Part shown: positions 27,893 to 36,245 of the stretch, piece by piece | How positions within the stretch are numbered: the first letter of the stretch is position 1 | How the letters are laid out: every line of letters starts with the position of its first letter | NCBI RefSeq assembly: GCF_900475275.1 | Contig: NZ_LS483364.1 | Span: 1,054,001-1,118,000 of the forward strand | Direction of reading: 5' to 3' | DNA from: Streptococcus sanguinis | GTDB taxonomy: Bacteria > Bacillota > Bacilli > Lactobacillales > Streptococcaceae | Length of the DNA: 64,000 nucleotides | The notes under the pieces: model-generated | The model's database searches: none | What the model was told of the DNA's origin: nothing | What the model saw: only the letters and a program-made list of their open reading frames with translations | Translations under genes and position numbers: made by a program

Positions 27893-27993
27893 TTTAAAAT
27901 TTGCTGGCTTCATGGTATAATAAGGATAAGTTCCAACTGGGATGTCAAACTAGATCTAGTGGTTCGACGCGAAGACCCTATACAAGATATGGG
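27893..27993 (+). promoter_or_regulatory. type III-A CRISPR leader with promoter
   Basis: A weak -35 (TTTAAA, 27893-27898), a 17-base spacer and an extended -10 TGGTATAAT ending at 27921. The 13 bases ATGGTATAATAAG (27912-27924) are identical to the same region of the type II-A leader (15269-15281). The rest of the leader differs. Confidence 0.7.
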
Positions 27994-30089
27994 GTAAGAC
28001 ACCCCAGTCACCTCGAGAGGGGACGGAAACAAGTTTTCCACCCTCAACAGTCTGACCGTCATTTTCGTAAGACACCCCAGTCACCTCGAGAGGGGACGGA
28101 AACTTACGTGTTCAGAATTATTCAGTTTTACAAATATCTTGTAAGACACCCCAGTCACCTCGAGAGGGGGCGGAAACAAATAGGTCTTAGTCTCATAGAC
28201 ATAGTGAGCAAGCTTGTAAGCCCCCCCAGTCTCCTTGAGAGGGAACGGAAAAGCCAGGAAGTCTTCAGACACTTCAACTTTGTCTTGGTAAGACCCCTCA
28301 GTCTCCTCGGGAGGGTACGGAAACCTAGCAGTTTTCTTCGCCCTCTTTACTCTCAATCGGTCAGAACCCCCATTCACCTCGGAAGGGTACGGAAAACTAG
28401 TAACGCCAATAAGGACAGGAACAGCAACGTCTTTGTAAGAAACCCCAGTCAGCTCGATAGGGTACGGGAACTAAGTCCTAATTGAAATACGCCGTGTTCG
28501 TCTTTGTGTAAGAACTCCATTCATCTCGCGAGGGTACGGAAACGGAGGTTTTACGTTGTTGTTTCAATTTTCTAGCGTAAGAATCCCCATTCACTTCGAG
28601 AGGGTACGGAAACTTATAATCAAATTTATCCATAGTAAATTCCTCTCTTTCGTAAGAAACCCCAGTTTCCTCGAGAGGGTACGGAAACTTCTTCTCCAAA
28701 ATAACTATCTTTTAGTTTCAAGCTATGTAAGACCCCCCATTCACCTCGGGAGGGGACGAAAACGGAAATTTTGTCCTTCCTTTAGGTCTTCCTGGCTTTC
28801 GTAAGACCTCCCATTCACCTCGGGAGGGTACGGAAACAGTTCCAGATATTCAGTATCTAGTTTTTTGTCAAAAGGTTAGAACCCCCAGTCTCCTCGCGAG
28901 GGTACGGAAACGAACTAACCCTTGCATATCCAATTTTTGCCATTTTGTGAGACATCCCAGTCATCTCGAGTGGGTACGGAAACCTTCTGCTTCAACTTCT
29001 TTAATTTGTTTATTTTATAAGAACCCCCAGACACCTCAAGAGGGGACGGAAACAATATTTTAACCAGCCTCCAATATATTTTCTCATTGGTTAGAACCCC
29101 CATTCACCTCGGGAGGGGACGGAAACCATACTGTGGATTGAGAGATATCAAGCGTACTTCATCAGTTAGAACCCCCCAGTCACCTCGAAAGGGTACGGAA
29201 ACGGTCATACCTCTACCCCTGTGGTTGGTTTCATACTATGTAAGAAACCCCAGTTACCTCGAAAGGGGACGGAAACGTGCCTTTTCCTTGATTTTAGGCA
29301 CGATACTCACGATAGTAAGAACCCCCAGTCACCTCGGGAGGGGACGGAAACCCGCCACCATTCATAGCCTTTTTTAGTCCCTGTAAAAGTAAGATCCCCC
29401 AGTCTCCTCGAGAGGGGACGGAAACACACCGCGAACATCCATTTTGAACCGAACACTCAGTTCGTTAGAACCTCCAGTGTCACCTCGGGAGGGGGCGGAA
29501 ACAAGGAGATTATGAAACATCGCTCGTCTAGTAACGGTTAGTACCTCCAGTCTGCCCGAGAGGGAACGGAAACTTTTCAGCAACCTTGCCAAAAGCTGTG
29601 ATGTAGAGCCAGTTAGAAATCCCAGACTCCTCGAGAGGGAACGGAAACATGTCTGTTTGTTCTCGGTAACTGTAATACTCTAGTCCGTTAGAAACCCCAA
29701 TCACCTCGAGAGGGGACGGAAACCCGTTAGATTTATTAAATTCAATGAGTGCTTGTTTTGGTAAGAACCCCTAGTCACCTCGGGAGGGTACGGAAACTTT
29801 ACACGTTATTTAGGATTGTGGAAGGCATTTAGTAAGAGGCTCCATTCACCTCGAGAGGGGACGAAAATTAAATACCTCCCACATATCTAATAACGTTCAT
29901 GTCCGTTAGAACCCCCAGTCACCTCGAGAGGGGACGTAAACCCAATCAAGCCATTATTGGTAGTATTTGTTCCATCTGGTAACAATCCCCGGTCACCTCG
30001 CGAGAGGACGGAAACACTTTATTTGACAAAGTCATAGCTCGAATACCACCCATAAGAAACCCCAGTCACCTCGAGAGGGGACTGCAAAC
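27994..30089 (+). CRISPR. type III-A CRISPR array, 29 highly variable repeats and 28 spacers
   Basis: Counted by hand, 29 repeats of 36-39 bp (mostly 37) start at 27994, 28067, 28141, 28216, 28288, 28360, 28435, 28508 and so on to 30052, with spacers of about 35-38 bp. The repeat has a variable 5' third (GTAAGA or GTTAGA, then CCCC), a middle hairpin of the CCT-CGAG-AGG type and a 3' end ACGGAAAC, the 8-nt crRNA tag of type III-A. I recognise the 3' half as that of the S. thermophilus CRISPR2 repeat. Only repeats 1 and 2 are identical; the others all differ. Variation is spread along the whole array, not only at the trailer. Confidence 0.97.
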
Positions 30090-30147
30090 TGGGGGAATTA
30101 TGATGCAATTTTTAAAATAGGATTAGATATTTAAAATAAGAAAAATC

Positions 30148-30176
30148 TTGACATCGCTTTCAAGATTTGATATAAT
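30148..30176 (+). promoter_or_regulatory. consensus promoter upstream of cas6
   Basis: TTGACA at 30148-30153, an exact 17-base spacer and TATAAT at 30171-30176, a perfect sigma-A match. The start point would be near 30183, about 105 bases before the cas6 start codon. Confidence 0.88.
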
Positions 30177-30213
30177 AACAATCGTAAAAACAGTACTGAT
30201 AATAACTAAAAAA

Positions 30214-30265
30214 GGGCGCCCTAGATTCGGTGAAAAATACTTTCACCGTTTTTAGGCGCTTTTTC
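30214..30265 (+). terminator. terminator-like attenuator hairpin in the cas6-csm leader
   Basis: The outer stem GCGCC(C)TA pairs with TAGGCGC; the inner stem CGGTGAAA (30228-30235) pairs with TTTCACCG (30241-30248); T5 follows at 30260-30264. It lies between the consensus promoter (30148-30176) and cas6, so most transcripts could end here as an RNA of about 80 nt unless readthrough is allowed. Confidence 0.75.
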
Positions 30266-30288
30266 TTATTATAGAAAGGAATGGAAAT

Positions 30289-31023
30289 GTGAAGAAAATA
30301 CGATTGCATCTTTCAAAGGCATCTTTGAAGGATGATGACTTAGTCTGTAAACTGCAGGGCTTTCTCATGGAGAAGCTGTCGGATGACTTTGCCTCCTTCC
30401 TCCATCAGCAAGAGACCAATCCATATTCGATGAATCTTCGTTCGGAGCGGGAGGAGTCTATTTGGACGGTAAACTTACTTTCGGAAGAAGCGGAGCAGCA
30501 GATATTGCCCCAGCTATTGAGTCTTGAAACGATAAAATTAGAGACTTATTCTGAGGAGATTCTGGTGAAGAATATCGAGATCCAGTCCCTTTCTTCCCAG
30601 TCCTTGCTGGAGATTTTTCAGGGAGATGAGGCTTCGCACTTGATAAGCCTGAACTTCTATACTCCGACGACCTTTAAACGTCAGGGACAGTTTGTCCTTT
30701 TTCCAGATACACGTCTAATCTTTCAGAGCCTCATGCAGAAGTACAGCCGGCTGGTAGAAGGCAAAGCAGAGATAGAGGAGGAAACGCTGGAGTTTTTAGC
30801 AGAGCATAGCCAAATCAGCAGTTATCGTCTGAAGAGTCATTATTTCCCGATTCATGGACGAAAATACCCCGCCTTTGAGGGCAGGGTAACTATTCGGATC
30901 CAGGGAGCGTCTACCTTAAAGGCCTATGCCCAGATGCTTCTGAGATTCGGGGAATATTCTGGAGTCGGAGCTAAATGCAGCTTAGGAATGGGAGGGATGA
31001 GAATTGAAGAAAGAAAAACTTGA
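30289..31023 (+). CDS. cas6: CRISPR crRNA-processing endonuclease Cas6
   Basis: A 244-residue RAMP protein with two ferredoxin-like folds. The Gly-rich C-terminal loop FGEYSGVGAKCSLGMGGMRI is at about residues 221-240, and a SHYFPIHGRKYPAF stretch lies near residue 180. Cas6 cuts each repeat of the pre-crRNA on the 3' side of its hairpin, leaving the 8-nt ACGGAAAC-type tag. The GTG start at 30289 follows an AGAAAGGAA box. The last 20 bases overlap the start of cas10. Because the repeats vary so much, this enzyme must accept many stem-loop variants, or else only a subset is processed. Confidence 0.94.
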   Translation: MKKIRLHLSKASLKDDDLVCKLQGFLMEKLSDDFASFLHQQETNPYSMNLRSEREESIWTVNLLSEEAEQQILPQLLSLETIKLETYSEEILVKNIEIQSLSSQSLLEIFQGDEASHLISLNFYTPTTFKRQGQFVLFPDTRLIFQSLMQKYSRLVEGKAEIEEETLEFLAEHSQISSYRLKSHYFPIHGRKYPAFEGRVTIRIQGASTLKAYAQMLLRFGEYSGVGAKCSLGMGGMRIEERKT

Positions 31024-33208
31024 TTTGATTTACCAGGCCTTGTTTTACAACTTTGGCAGCCTTATCGCAAGAGCTGAAAACAAGGAAGACTATAGTGAGG
31101 AACTGGTTAAGAACTGGCTTGAGCAAAACGCTCCGCACTGGTCGGACATAGACAGTCAACAGAAAGAGCGCAGTGAAAAAATCATTCTCTTAGCCAATCA
31201 AATGGCTAGTGGCTTAGATCTAGATGCTTCGGAAGTTTTATCGGATCATTTTAAGCCACTTGCTGATATTTTTAATGTTTTCAAAGAGAAAAGGAGTTAC
31301 CTTTATAAGCCTTTGACTTTGTTAGAGGATGAACAAAGGCTACCAGAGTCAGCTGATCTAGGAGGCCTTCCAATTACTCAGCAGGACTATAAGAGGATTC
31401 TTGATAAATTGGCAGCTATTCTGAAAGAGCATTCTTTCAGCGTAGAAAGTATACCGAATCTCCTTCACGCACTGGAAGCTCTCTGTTCATTTGTACCTGT
31501 AAGTCCAGGTCTGGAAGATTTTGCAGATATTAATGTATCTCAGCATAGTCTCTTAACGGCAGGATTTGCAGCTGCTATCTGGGATTATCTAGAGGAGCAT
31601 GGAGATGACTGGCTGGATGCCTTTAGCCAAGAAAAGGTCTTTCTACTTGCGAGTTTTGATGTATCCGGTATTCAGGATTTTATCTATAATATCTCAAGTG
31701 GCGGAGCAGCTAAACAGCTGAAAGCCCGAAGTTTGTACCTTGATTTAATGAGTGAACATATCGTTGATAGCTTGCTGGAAAAACTAGAGCTTTCAAGAAC
31801 AAATCTACTCTACGTCGGAGGAGGTCATGCTTACTTCATCTTGGCAAATACAGAGAAAACAACCGCTCTTTTAAAGGAGTTTGAAGCATCTTTTAATCAG
31901 TTCTTACTAGAGAACTTCCAGACAGGACTCTATGTCGCTTTTGGATGGACAGCATTTGCGGCAGGGGAGATTACTAGACAAGTCCAGTCTACATCAATAG
32001 CTTCGCTTGCTGCATATCGAACTATCTATCAAAAGACCAGCCGGATGATTTCTGATAAGAAGCTTTCACGATATGATGCAGAGACCTTGAAATTCTTAAA
32101 CAAAGGTGGAAATAATTCTGAAAGAGAGTGTGAAATCTGCCATTCTGTAGAGAAGCTTACAAAACAAGTTTATGAGGATGAAGAGCATTCTCTCTGCCAT
32201 ATTTGTGATGAACTGAGAAAATTCTCAAAAAGGATTTCAGATGATACCTTCCGAGTTTGCAGAGGTGGAGCAGCAGGTTTGCCAATCGGTCCCGATGCTG
32301 TACTGGTAACAGCTGAAGGTGATCAAGCCTTGCAAACAGACCGTTTCTATGTCAAGAATAAGTGGTCACTTGATCAGTCAGGAACTCATATTTTTGCGGG
32401 TGACTATCGCTATGCAGAGATTCATGAGTATGCTGATATGGCTCAGGACAAAGATACTGGTTTAGGAATTCGTCGTTTGGCTGTTGTTCGTTTGGATGTG
32501 GATGATTTAGGTGCAGCCTTTATGGCAGGGTTTTCTCATCAAAAAGATGGAATCTACAGTAGTCTTTCAAGATCAGCGATTTTCTCTCGTAATATGAGTC
32601 TGTTTTTTAAGTTCTATATTCAGCAGTTTGCGGATGGGAAAAAGATGACGATTATCTATGCTGGTGGGGATGATGTCTTTGCTATTGGTGCTTGGAAAGA
32701 TGTGATTGATTTTACAGTGGAATTGAGGCAAGCCTTCTTAAAATGGTCTGATGGGAAGTTGACACTTTCTGCTGGTATTGGCTTGTTTGCTGATAAAACC
32801 CCTATCAGTCTTATGGCGTCTTATACTGGAGACTTGGAAGAGGCTGCAAAAGCAAATGACAAAGATAGTCTTAGTTTATTTGAGGAGAAATTCACATTTA
32901 AATTTGATGATTTTATCACTGAAATCTATCAAGGTAAGCTGATTAACATTCGCTCCTTCTTTAAGAGTCAAGATGAGCGAGGAAAGGTATTTATCTACCG
33001 TTTGATTGAACTTTTGAGAGACTATACGAAAATCAATGTAGCTCGTTTGGCTTATTATTTAGCACGTCTTGAGAATAGTTCCAAAGACAAAGAAGCTTTT
33101 AGAGAGTTTAAAAATCTCTTTTTCAGCTGGTACAATGCTGGAGCAAAAGAACGAAAAGAGGCTGAGGCAGCTCTCTTACTCTATCTTTATGAAACTAGAA
33201 AGGATTAG
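31004..33208 (+). CDS. cas10: Cas10/Csm1, type III-A signature subunit with degenerate HD site
   Basis: A 734-residue multidomain protein. The N-terminal HD region reads ALFYNFGSLIARAEN, where the family has LLHDIGK: the catalytic His-Asp pair is replaced by Tyr15-Asn16. The two palm domains flank a zinc ribbon (CEICHS ... CHICDE, near residues 380-410). GGDD at residues 554-557 is intact, so cyclic oligoadenylate synthesis should be retained. The TTG start at 31004 has a GGGAGGG box 7 bases upstream and overlaps cas6. As the large subunit it senses foreign RNA bound by Csm and makes the second messenger for the two Csm6 proteins downstream. Confidence 0.94.
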   Translation: MKKEKLDLIYQALFYNFGSLIARAENKEDYSEELVKNWLEQNAPHWSDIDSQQKERSEKIILLANQMASGLDLDASEVLSDHFKPLADIFNVFKEKRSYLYKPLTLLEDEQRLPESADLGGLPITQQDYKRILDKLAAILKEHSFSVESIPNLLHALEALCSFVPVSPGLEDFADINVSQHSLLTAGFAAAIWDYLEEHGDDWLDAFSQEKVFLLASFDVSGIQDFIYNISSGGAAKQLKARSLYLDLMSEHIVDSLLEKLELSRTNLLYVGGGHAYFILANTEKTTALLKEFEASFNQFLLENFQTGLYVAFGWTAFAAGEITRQVQSTSIASLAAYRTIYQKTSRMISDKKLSRYDAETLKFLNKGGNNSERECEICHSVEKLTKQVYEDEEHSLCHICDELRKFSKRISDDTFRVCRGGAAGLPIGPDAVLVTAEGDQALQTDRFYVKNKWSLDQSGTHIFAGDYRYAEIHEYADMAQDKDTGLGIRRLAVVRLDVDDLGAAFMAGFSHQKDGIYSSLSRSAIFSRNMSLFFKFYIQQFADGKKMTIIYAGGDDVFAIGAWKDVIDFTVELRQAFLKWSDGKLTLSAGIGLFADKTPISLMASYTGDLEEAAKANDKDSLSLFEEKFTFKFDDFITEIYQGKLINIRSFFKSQDERGKVFIYRLIELLRDYTKINVARLAYYLARLENSSKDKEAFREFKNLFFSWYNAGAKERKEAEAALLLYLYETRKD

Positions 33209-33211
33209 GAA

Positions 33212-33601
33212 ATGGCAATTTTAACGGATGAAAATTATGTTGATAAGGCAGAAAAGGCAATATTACAATTAAGGAAGAAAAATGATGAATTTTTTTTGAC
33301 TACAAGTCAAATTAGGAATATTTTATCACTTACAAGTAGCATTTCAGATAAAAGTAATGTTAGAAATTTTGAAGAGTTAAATTCTGATTTGTCGTATTTA
33401 AGAGTTAGACTAGTCTATCAATCACGCCGGAATGAGATAAGATTTAGAGGTGAGAAAATCTATCCAGTTGAAGATTTATTATTACAAAGTGATTTGCTAG
33501 AAGCTTTAAAGGAAGTTAAAGACAAAGTATCTCTGCAACGTTTTTGTCGCTATATGGAAGCCTTAGTTGCTTATTTCAAGTTTTATGGAGGTAAAGATTA
33601 A
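33212..33601 (+). CDS. csm2: Csm2, small subunit of the type III-A effector
   Basis: A 129-residue helical protein (SQIRNILSLTSSISD near residues 32-46; RFCRYMEALVAYFKFYGGKD at the C-terminus). Csm2 subunits line the inside of the Csm complex opposite the Csm3 backbone and contact the guide-target duplex. The gene sits 3 bases after cas10 and overlaps csm3 by one base, fixing its place in the operon order cas6-cas10-csm2-csm3-csm4-csm5-csm6. Confidence 0.94.
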   Translation: MAILTDENYVDKAEKAILQLRKKNDEFFLTTSQIRNILSLTSSISDKSNVRNFEELNSDLSYLRVRLVYQSRRNEIRFRGEKIYPVEDLLLQSDLLEALKEVKDKVSLQRFCRYMEALVAYFKFYGGKD

Positions 33602-34263
33602 TGACATACGCAAAAGTAAAAATTTCAGCTAATATTCACTTGAAGACTGGCTTACATATCGGCGCTAGCAATGCTTTTGCAGCCATTGGTGCAACTGATT
33701 CTCCTGTCATTAAAGATCCGATTACTAACTATCCAATTATTCCTGGGTCTAGCATTAAAGGAAAAATGAGAAGTCTGTTAGCTAAGGTTTACAATGAGAC
33801 ACTGGCTTCTTCACCTGAAGATGATGGAGACATTTTAAGTCGCCTCTTTGGTAATCATAGTTCAAAAAAATTTAGAATTGGTAGATTGATTTTTCGAGAT
33901 GCATTTTTGATAAATGCTGACGAATTAGATAAAAAGGGTGCTAGAGGATATACTGAGGTTAAGTTTGAGAATACTATTGACCGCATTACAGCTGAGGCAA
34001 ACCCGCGTCAAATTGAAAGAGCTATTCGAGAAAGTGTCTTTAATTTTGAACTGATTTATGAAATTACAGATGAGTCAGCCGAACAGGCAGAAGAAGATTT
34101 AAAAGTTATTGTTGATGGTCTAAAACTTTTAGAGTTGGACTATCTTGGAGGTTCTGGAAGCCGTGGGTATGGAAAAGTTTCTTTCGAAGATTTGCAACTT
34201 GAGACAGTCTTCGGAACTTATGATACTAGCAACTTGAATGAGTTATTGAAAACGGAGGTCTAA
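33601..34263 (+). CDS. csm3: Csm3, backbone subunit and target-RNA nuclease
   Basis: A 220-residue RAMP protein very like the S. thermophilus one. It contains LKTGLHIGASNAFAAIGATD with the catalytic Asp33, the IIPGSSIKGKMRSLL Gly-rich motif, and the C-terminal GGSGSRGYGKVSF. Several copies form the filament that holds crRNA; Asp33 of each cuts target RNA at 6-nt intervals. Conservation of Asp33 indicates that RNA cleavage is retained. It overlaps csm2 and sits one base before csm4. Confidence 0.96.
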   Translation: MTYAKVKISANIHLKTGLHIGASNAFAAIGATDSPVIKDPITNYPIIPGSSIKGKMRSLLAKVYNETLASSPEDDGDILSRLFGNHSSKKFRIGRLIFRDAFLINADELDKKGARGYTEVKFENTIDRITAEANPRQIERAIRESVFNFELIYEITDESAEQAEEDLKVIVDGLKLLELDYLGGSGSRGYGKVSFEDLQLETVFGTYDTSNLNELLKTEV

Positions 34264-34264
34264 A

Positions 34265-35164
34265 ATGGCCTATAAAATGTATCTCTTGAGCTTTCAGACT
34301 GCTCATTTCGGTACTGGTAAATTAGATAGTACTGCTTTTACTTTTACAGCTGATCGTTTATTTTCGGCGCTGTTTATTGAAGCTATTAAGATGGGCAAAG
34401 AAGAGGATTTTCTATCTTTAGTCCGACAGGATGATTTTGTGCTATCAGATGCATTCCCTTTTGTTGATATGCCATTTTTACCAAAACCAATCGGCTATCC
34501 TAAAATGGATAAATTACCTCAAATGAATGACCTTGTTGAGCTGAGAAAGCAAGCGAAAAAAACAAAAAAATTAAGTTACATCCGTTTAGATGATTTTGAA
34601 GCTTTTTTGAATGGAAAAGTATTAGATAATGAGGAGTTTGGAAAACTAAATATCGTTACCAAAAATCAGCCTTTTATGGATGGACATTTATTCCAGGTTA
34701 GAACAATTACTTATCAAGAGAATGTTTCTCTATACCTTATTGCTAAACAAAGTCAGCTTTTTGATGAACTTATGACTGCACTGCAATTTTCTGGACTGGG
34801 CGGAAAAAGAAGTTCTGGCTATGGAAGGTTTCATCTTGAAATAAAGGATGTACCAGAGAAACTGTCTAAACACTTAGCTTTTGAAGCTGTATCAAATGTT
34901 ATGACACTAACAACAGCACTGCCAAATGATGATGATTTAGAAGAAGCTATTTGCAATGGACAGTACTTGTTGGCTAAATCAAGTGGCTTTGCCTTTAGCA
35001 ACAGCTATCAAAGTAATTTTAGGAAGCAAGATTTCTACAAATTTAAAGCTGGCTCAACTTTTTCAAAATCATTTCGAGGGCAGATTGCTGATATAAGGCC
35101 GGTCAATTTCTCACATCCTGTCTGGAATTTTGCCAAACCGCTTTTTTATAAATTGGAGGTCTAG
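34265..35164 (+). CDS. csm4: Csm4, crRNA 5'-tag binding subunit
   Basis: A 299-residue RAMP protein (MYLLSFQTAHFGTGKLDSTA start; FSGLGGKRSSGYGRF Gly-rich motif near residues 175-189; FKAGSTFSKSFRGQIADIRP near the end). Csm4 caps the complex at the crRNA 5' tag and binds Cas10. It is followed almost directly by csm5, with GGAGG for csm5 placed inside its own last codons. Confidence 0.94.
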   Translation: MAYKMYLLSFQTAHFGTGKLDSTAFTFTADRLFSALFIEAIKMGKEEDFLSLVRQDDFVLSDAFPFVDMPFLPKPIGYPKMDKLPQMNDLVELRKQAKKTKKLSYIRLDDFEAFLNGKVLDNEEFGKLNIVTKNQPFMDGHLFQVRTITYQENVSLYLIAKQSQLFDELMTALQFSGLGGKRSSGYGRFHLEIKDVPEKLSKHLAFEAVSNVMTLTTALPNDDDLEEAICNGQYLLAKSSGFAFSNSYQSNFRKQDFYKFKAGSTFSKSFRGQIADIRPVNFSHPVWNFAKPLFYKLEV

Positions 35165-35165
35165 T

Positions 35166-36245
35166 ATGAAACATGAATACAGAACATTTAAGCTGACTCT
35201 TCGTACTATGGCGCCACTACATATCGGAAGCGGAGAGAAGTATACTAGTCGCGAGTTTATTTATGAAAATGGAGCTTACTATTTTCCTGATATGGGAAAG
35301 TTTTACTCATCTATGGTTGAGAAAGGGTTATCAGATAAGTTTGAGTCTTTTCTGATGGAGCATGGTAAAGCATCTAGAAATAATCGATTAATTTCATTTG
35401 TAGAGGGAAATAGAATCAGGGAGCGAAATTTCGGTGGTTATAAAATCCAAGAGACAGGTTTTGAAAAAGATAAATCTACCAAGGGAACTATAAATGAAGT
35501 TTCTAAATATATCCGAGATGGATTTGGAAAGCCTTATATTCCAGGTAGTTCGTTAAAAGGCGCTATTCGAACTGTTTTGCTCAATGCGCATTCTCAGTGG
35601 GAAAAGACAAATTTTGTTTCAGAAAAAAAACGAGAAAATAAAAGAGTAGTTCCTTGGGGAGCAAAGAAGAATGAAAATTTTGATGACATCTTTAATGAAA
35701 TCAGGATTAGTGACAGTCTCTCGTTGAAAATCAAGAACAGAGAATTTCAAAGTCAAGATTTGATACTAGCACAGAAATGGGATTATTCTGCTATCACAAA
35801 AAATGCTAAACCAATTCCTTTATATCGAGAATCTCTTCCCCCTCTTACGATTGCTGAATTTGTTATTACTACTACATCTGATAGAGCGGCGAAGATGATT
35901 GAACAGCTTGGTAATTTATCGTTTAAATTTTATAATAACTATAAAGCTTTTTTCTTGGAGGAGTTTGACGAAAAATATTATCAAAAAAATGTTCAGTATC
36001 CTCTTTATTTAGGATCTGGAAGTGGTGCTTGGACAAAAACAGTATTTAAGCAGGCTGACGGAATTCTACAAAAACGATATAGTAGAATGAAAACTAAAAT
36101 GGTTCGTAAGGGCGTATTGAAATTAACCAAAGCTCCCAATCTAAAGTTCTGTGTCAATGGTGATACTAGAACTCTTGTTAGAAACACAGATAATTTTTAC
36201 GAAATGGGAAAAGTGAATTTTATTATTCAGGAGGTTTCTAAATGA
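35166..36245 (+). CDS. csm5: Csm5, crRNA 3'-end subunit
   Basis: A 359-residue RAMP protein with LRTMAPLHIGSGEKYTSREF near residues 11-30 and YIPGSSLKGAIRTVLL near residues 125-140, both typical of Csm5. It caps the 3' end of the complex and takes part in crRNA maturation. The start at 35166 is preferred over an in-frame start at 35130 inside csm4 because of the TTGGAGG box 8 bases upstream. Confidence 0.94.
   Translation: MKHEYRTFKLTLRTMAPLHIGSGEKYTSREFIYENGAYYFPDMGKFYSSMVEKGLSDKFESFLMEHGKASRNNRLISFVEGNRIRERNFGGYKIQETGFEKDKSTKGTINEVSKYIRDGFGKPYIPGSSLKGAIRTVLLNAHSQWEKTNFVSEKKRENKRVVPWGAKKNENFDDIFNEIRISDSLSLKIKNREFQSQDLILAQKWDYSAITKNAKPIPLYRESLPPLTIAEFVITTTSDRAAKMIEQLGNLSFKFYNNYKAFFLEEFDEKYYQKNVQYPLYLGSGSGAWTKTVFKQADGILQKRYSRMKTKMVRKGVLKLTKAPNLKFCVNGDTRTLVRNTDNFYEMGKVNFIIQEVSK

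Noticed and set aside
27901..29592. Open frames inside the type III-A array
   Set aside because: They repeat the translation of the CRISPR repeat with spacer-encoded filler; not genes.
30183..30268. A second tracrRNA between the type III array and cas6
   Set aside because: The RNA has no anti-repeat to either array; it reads better as a terminator or attenuator hairpin.
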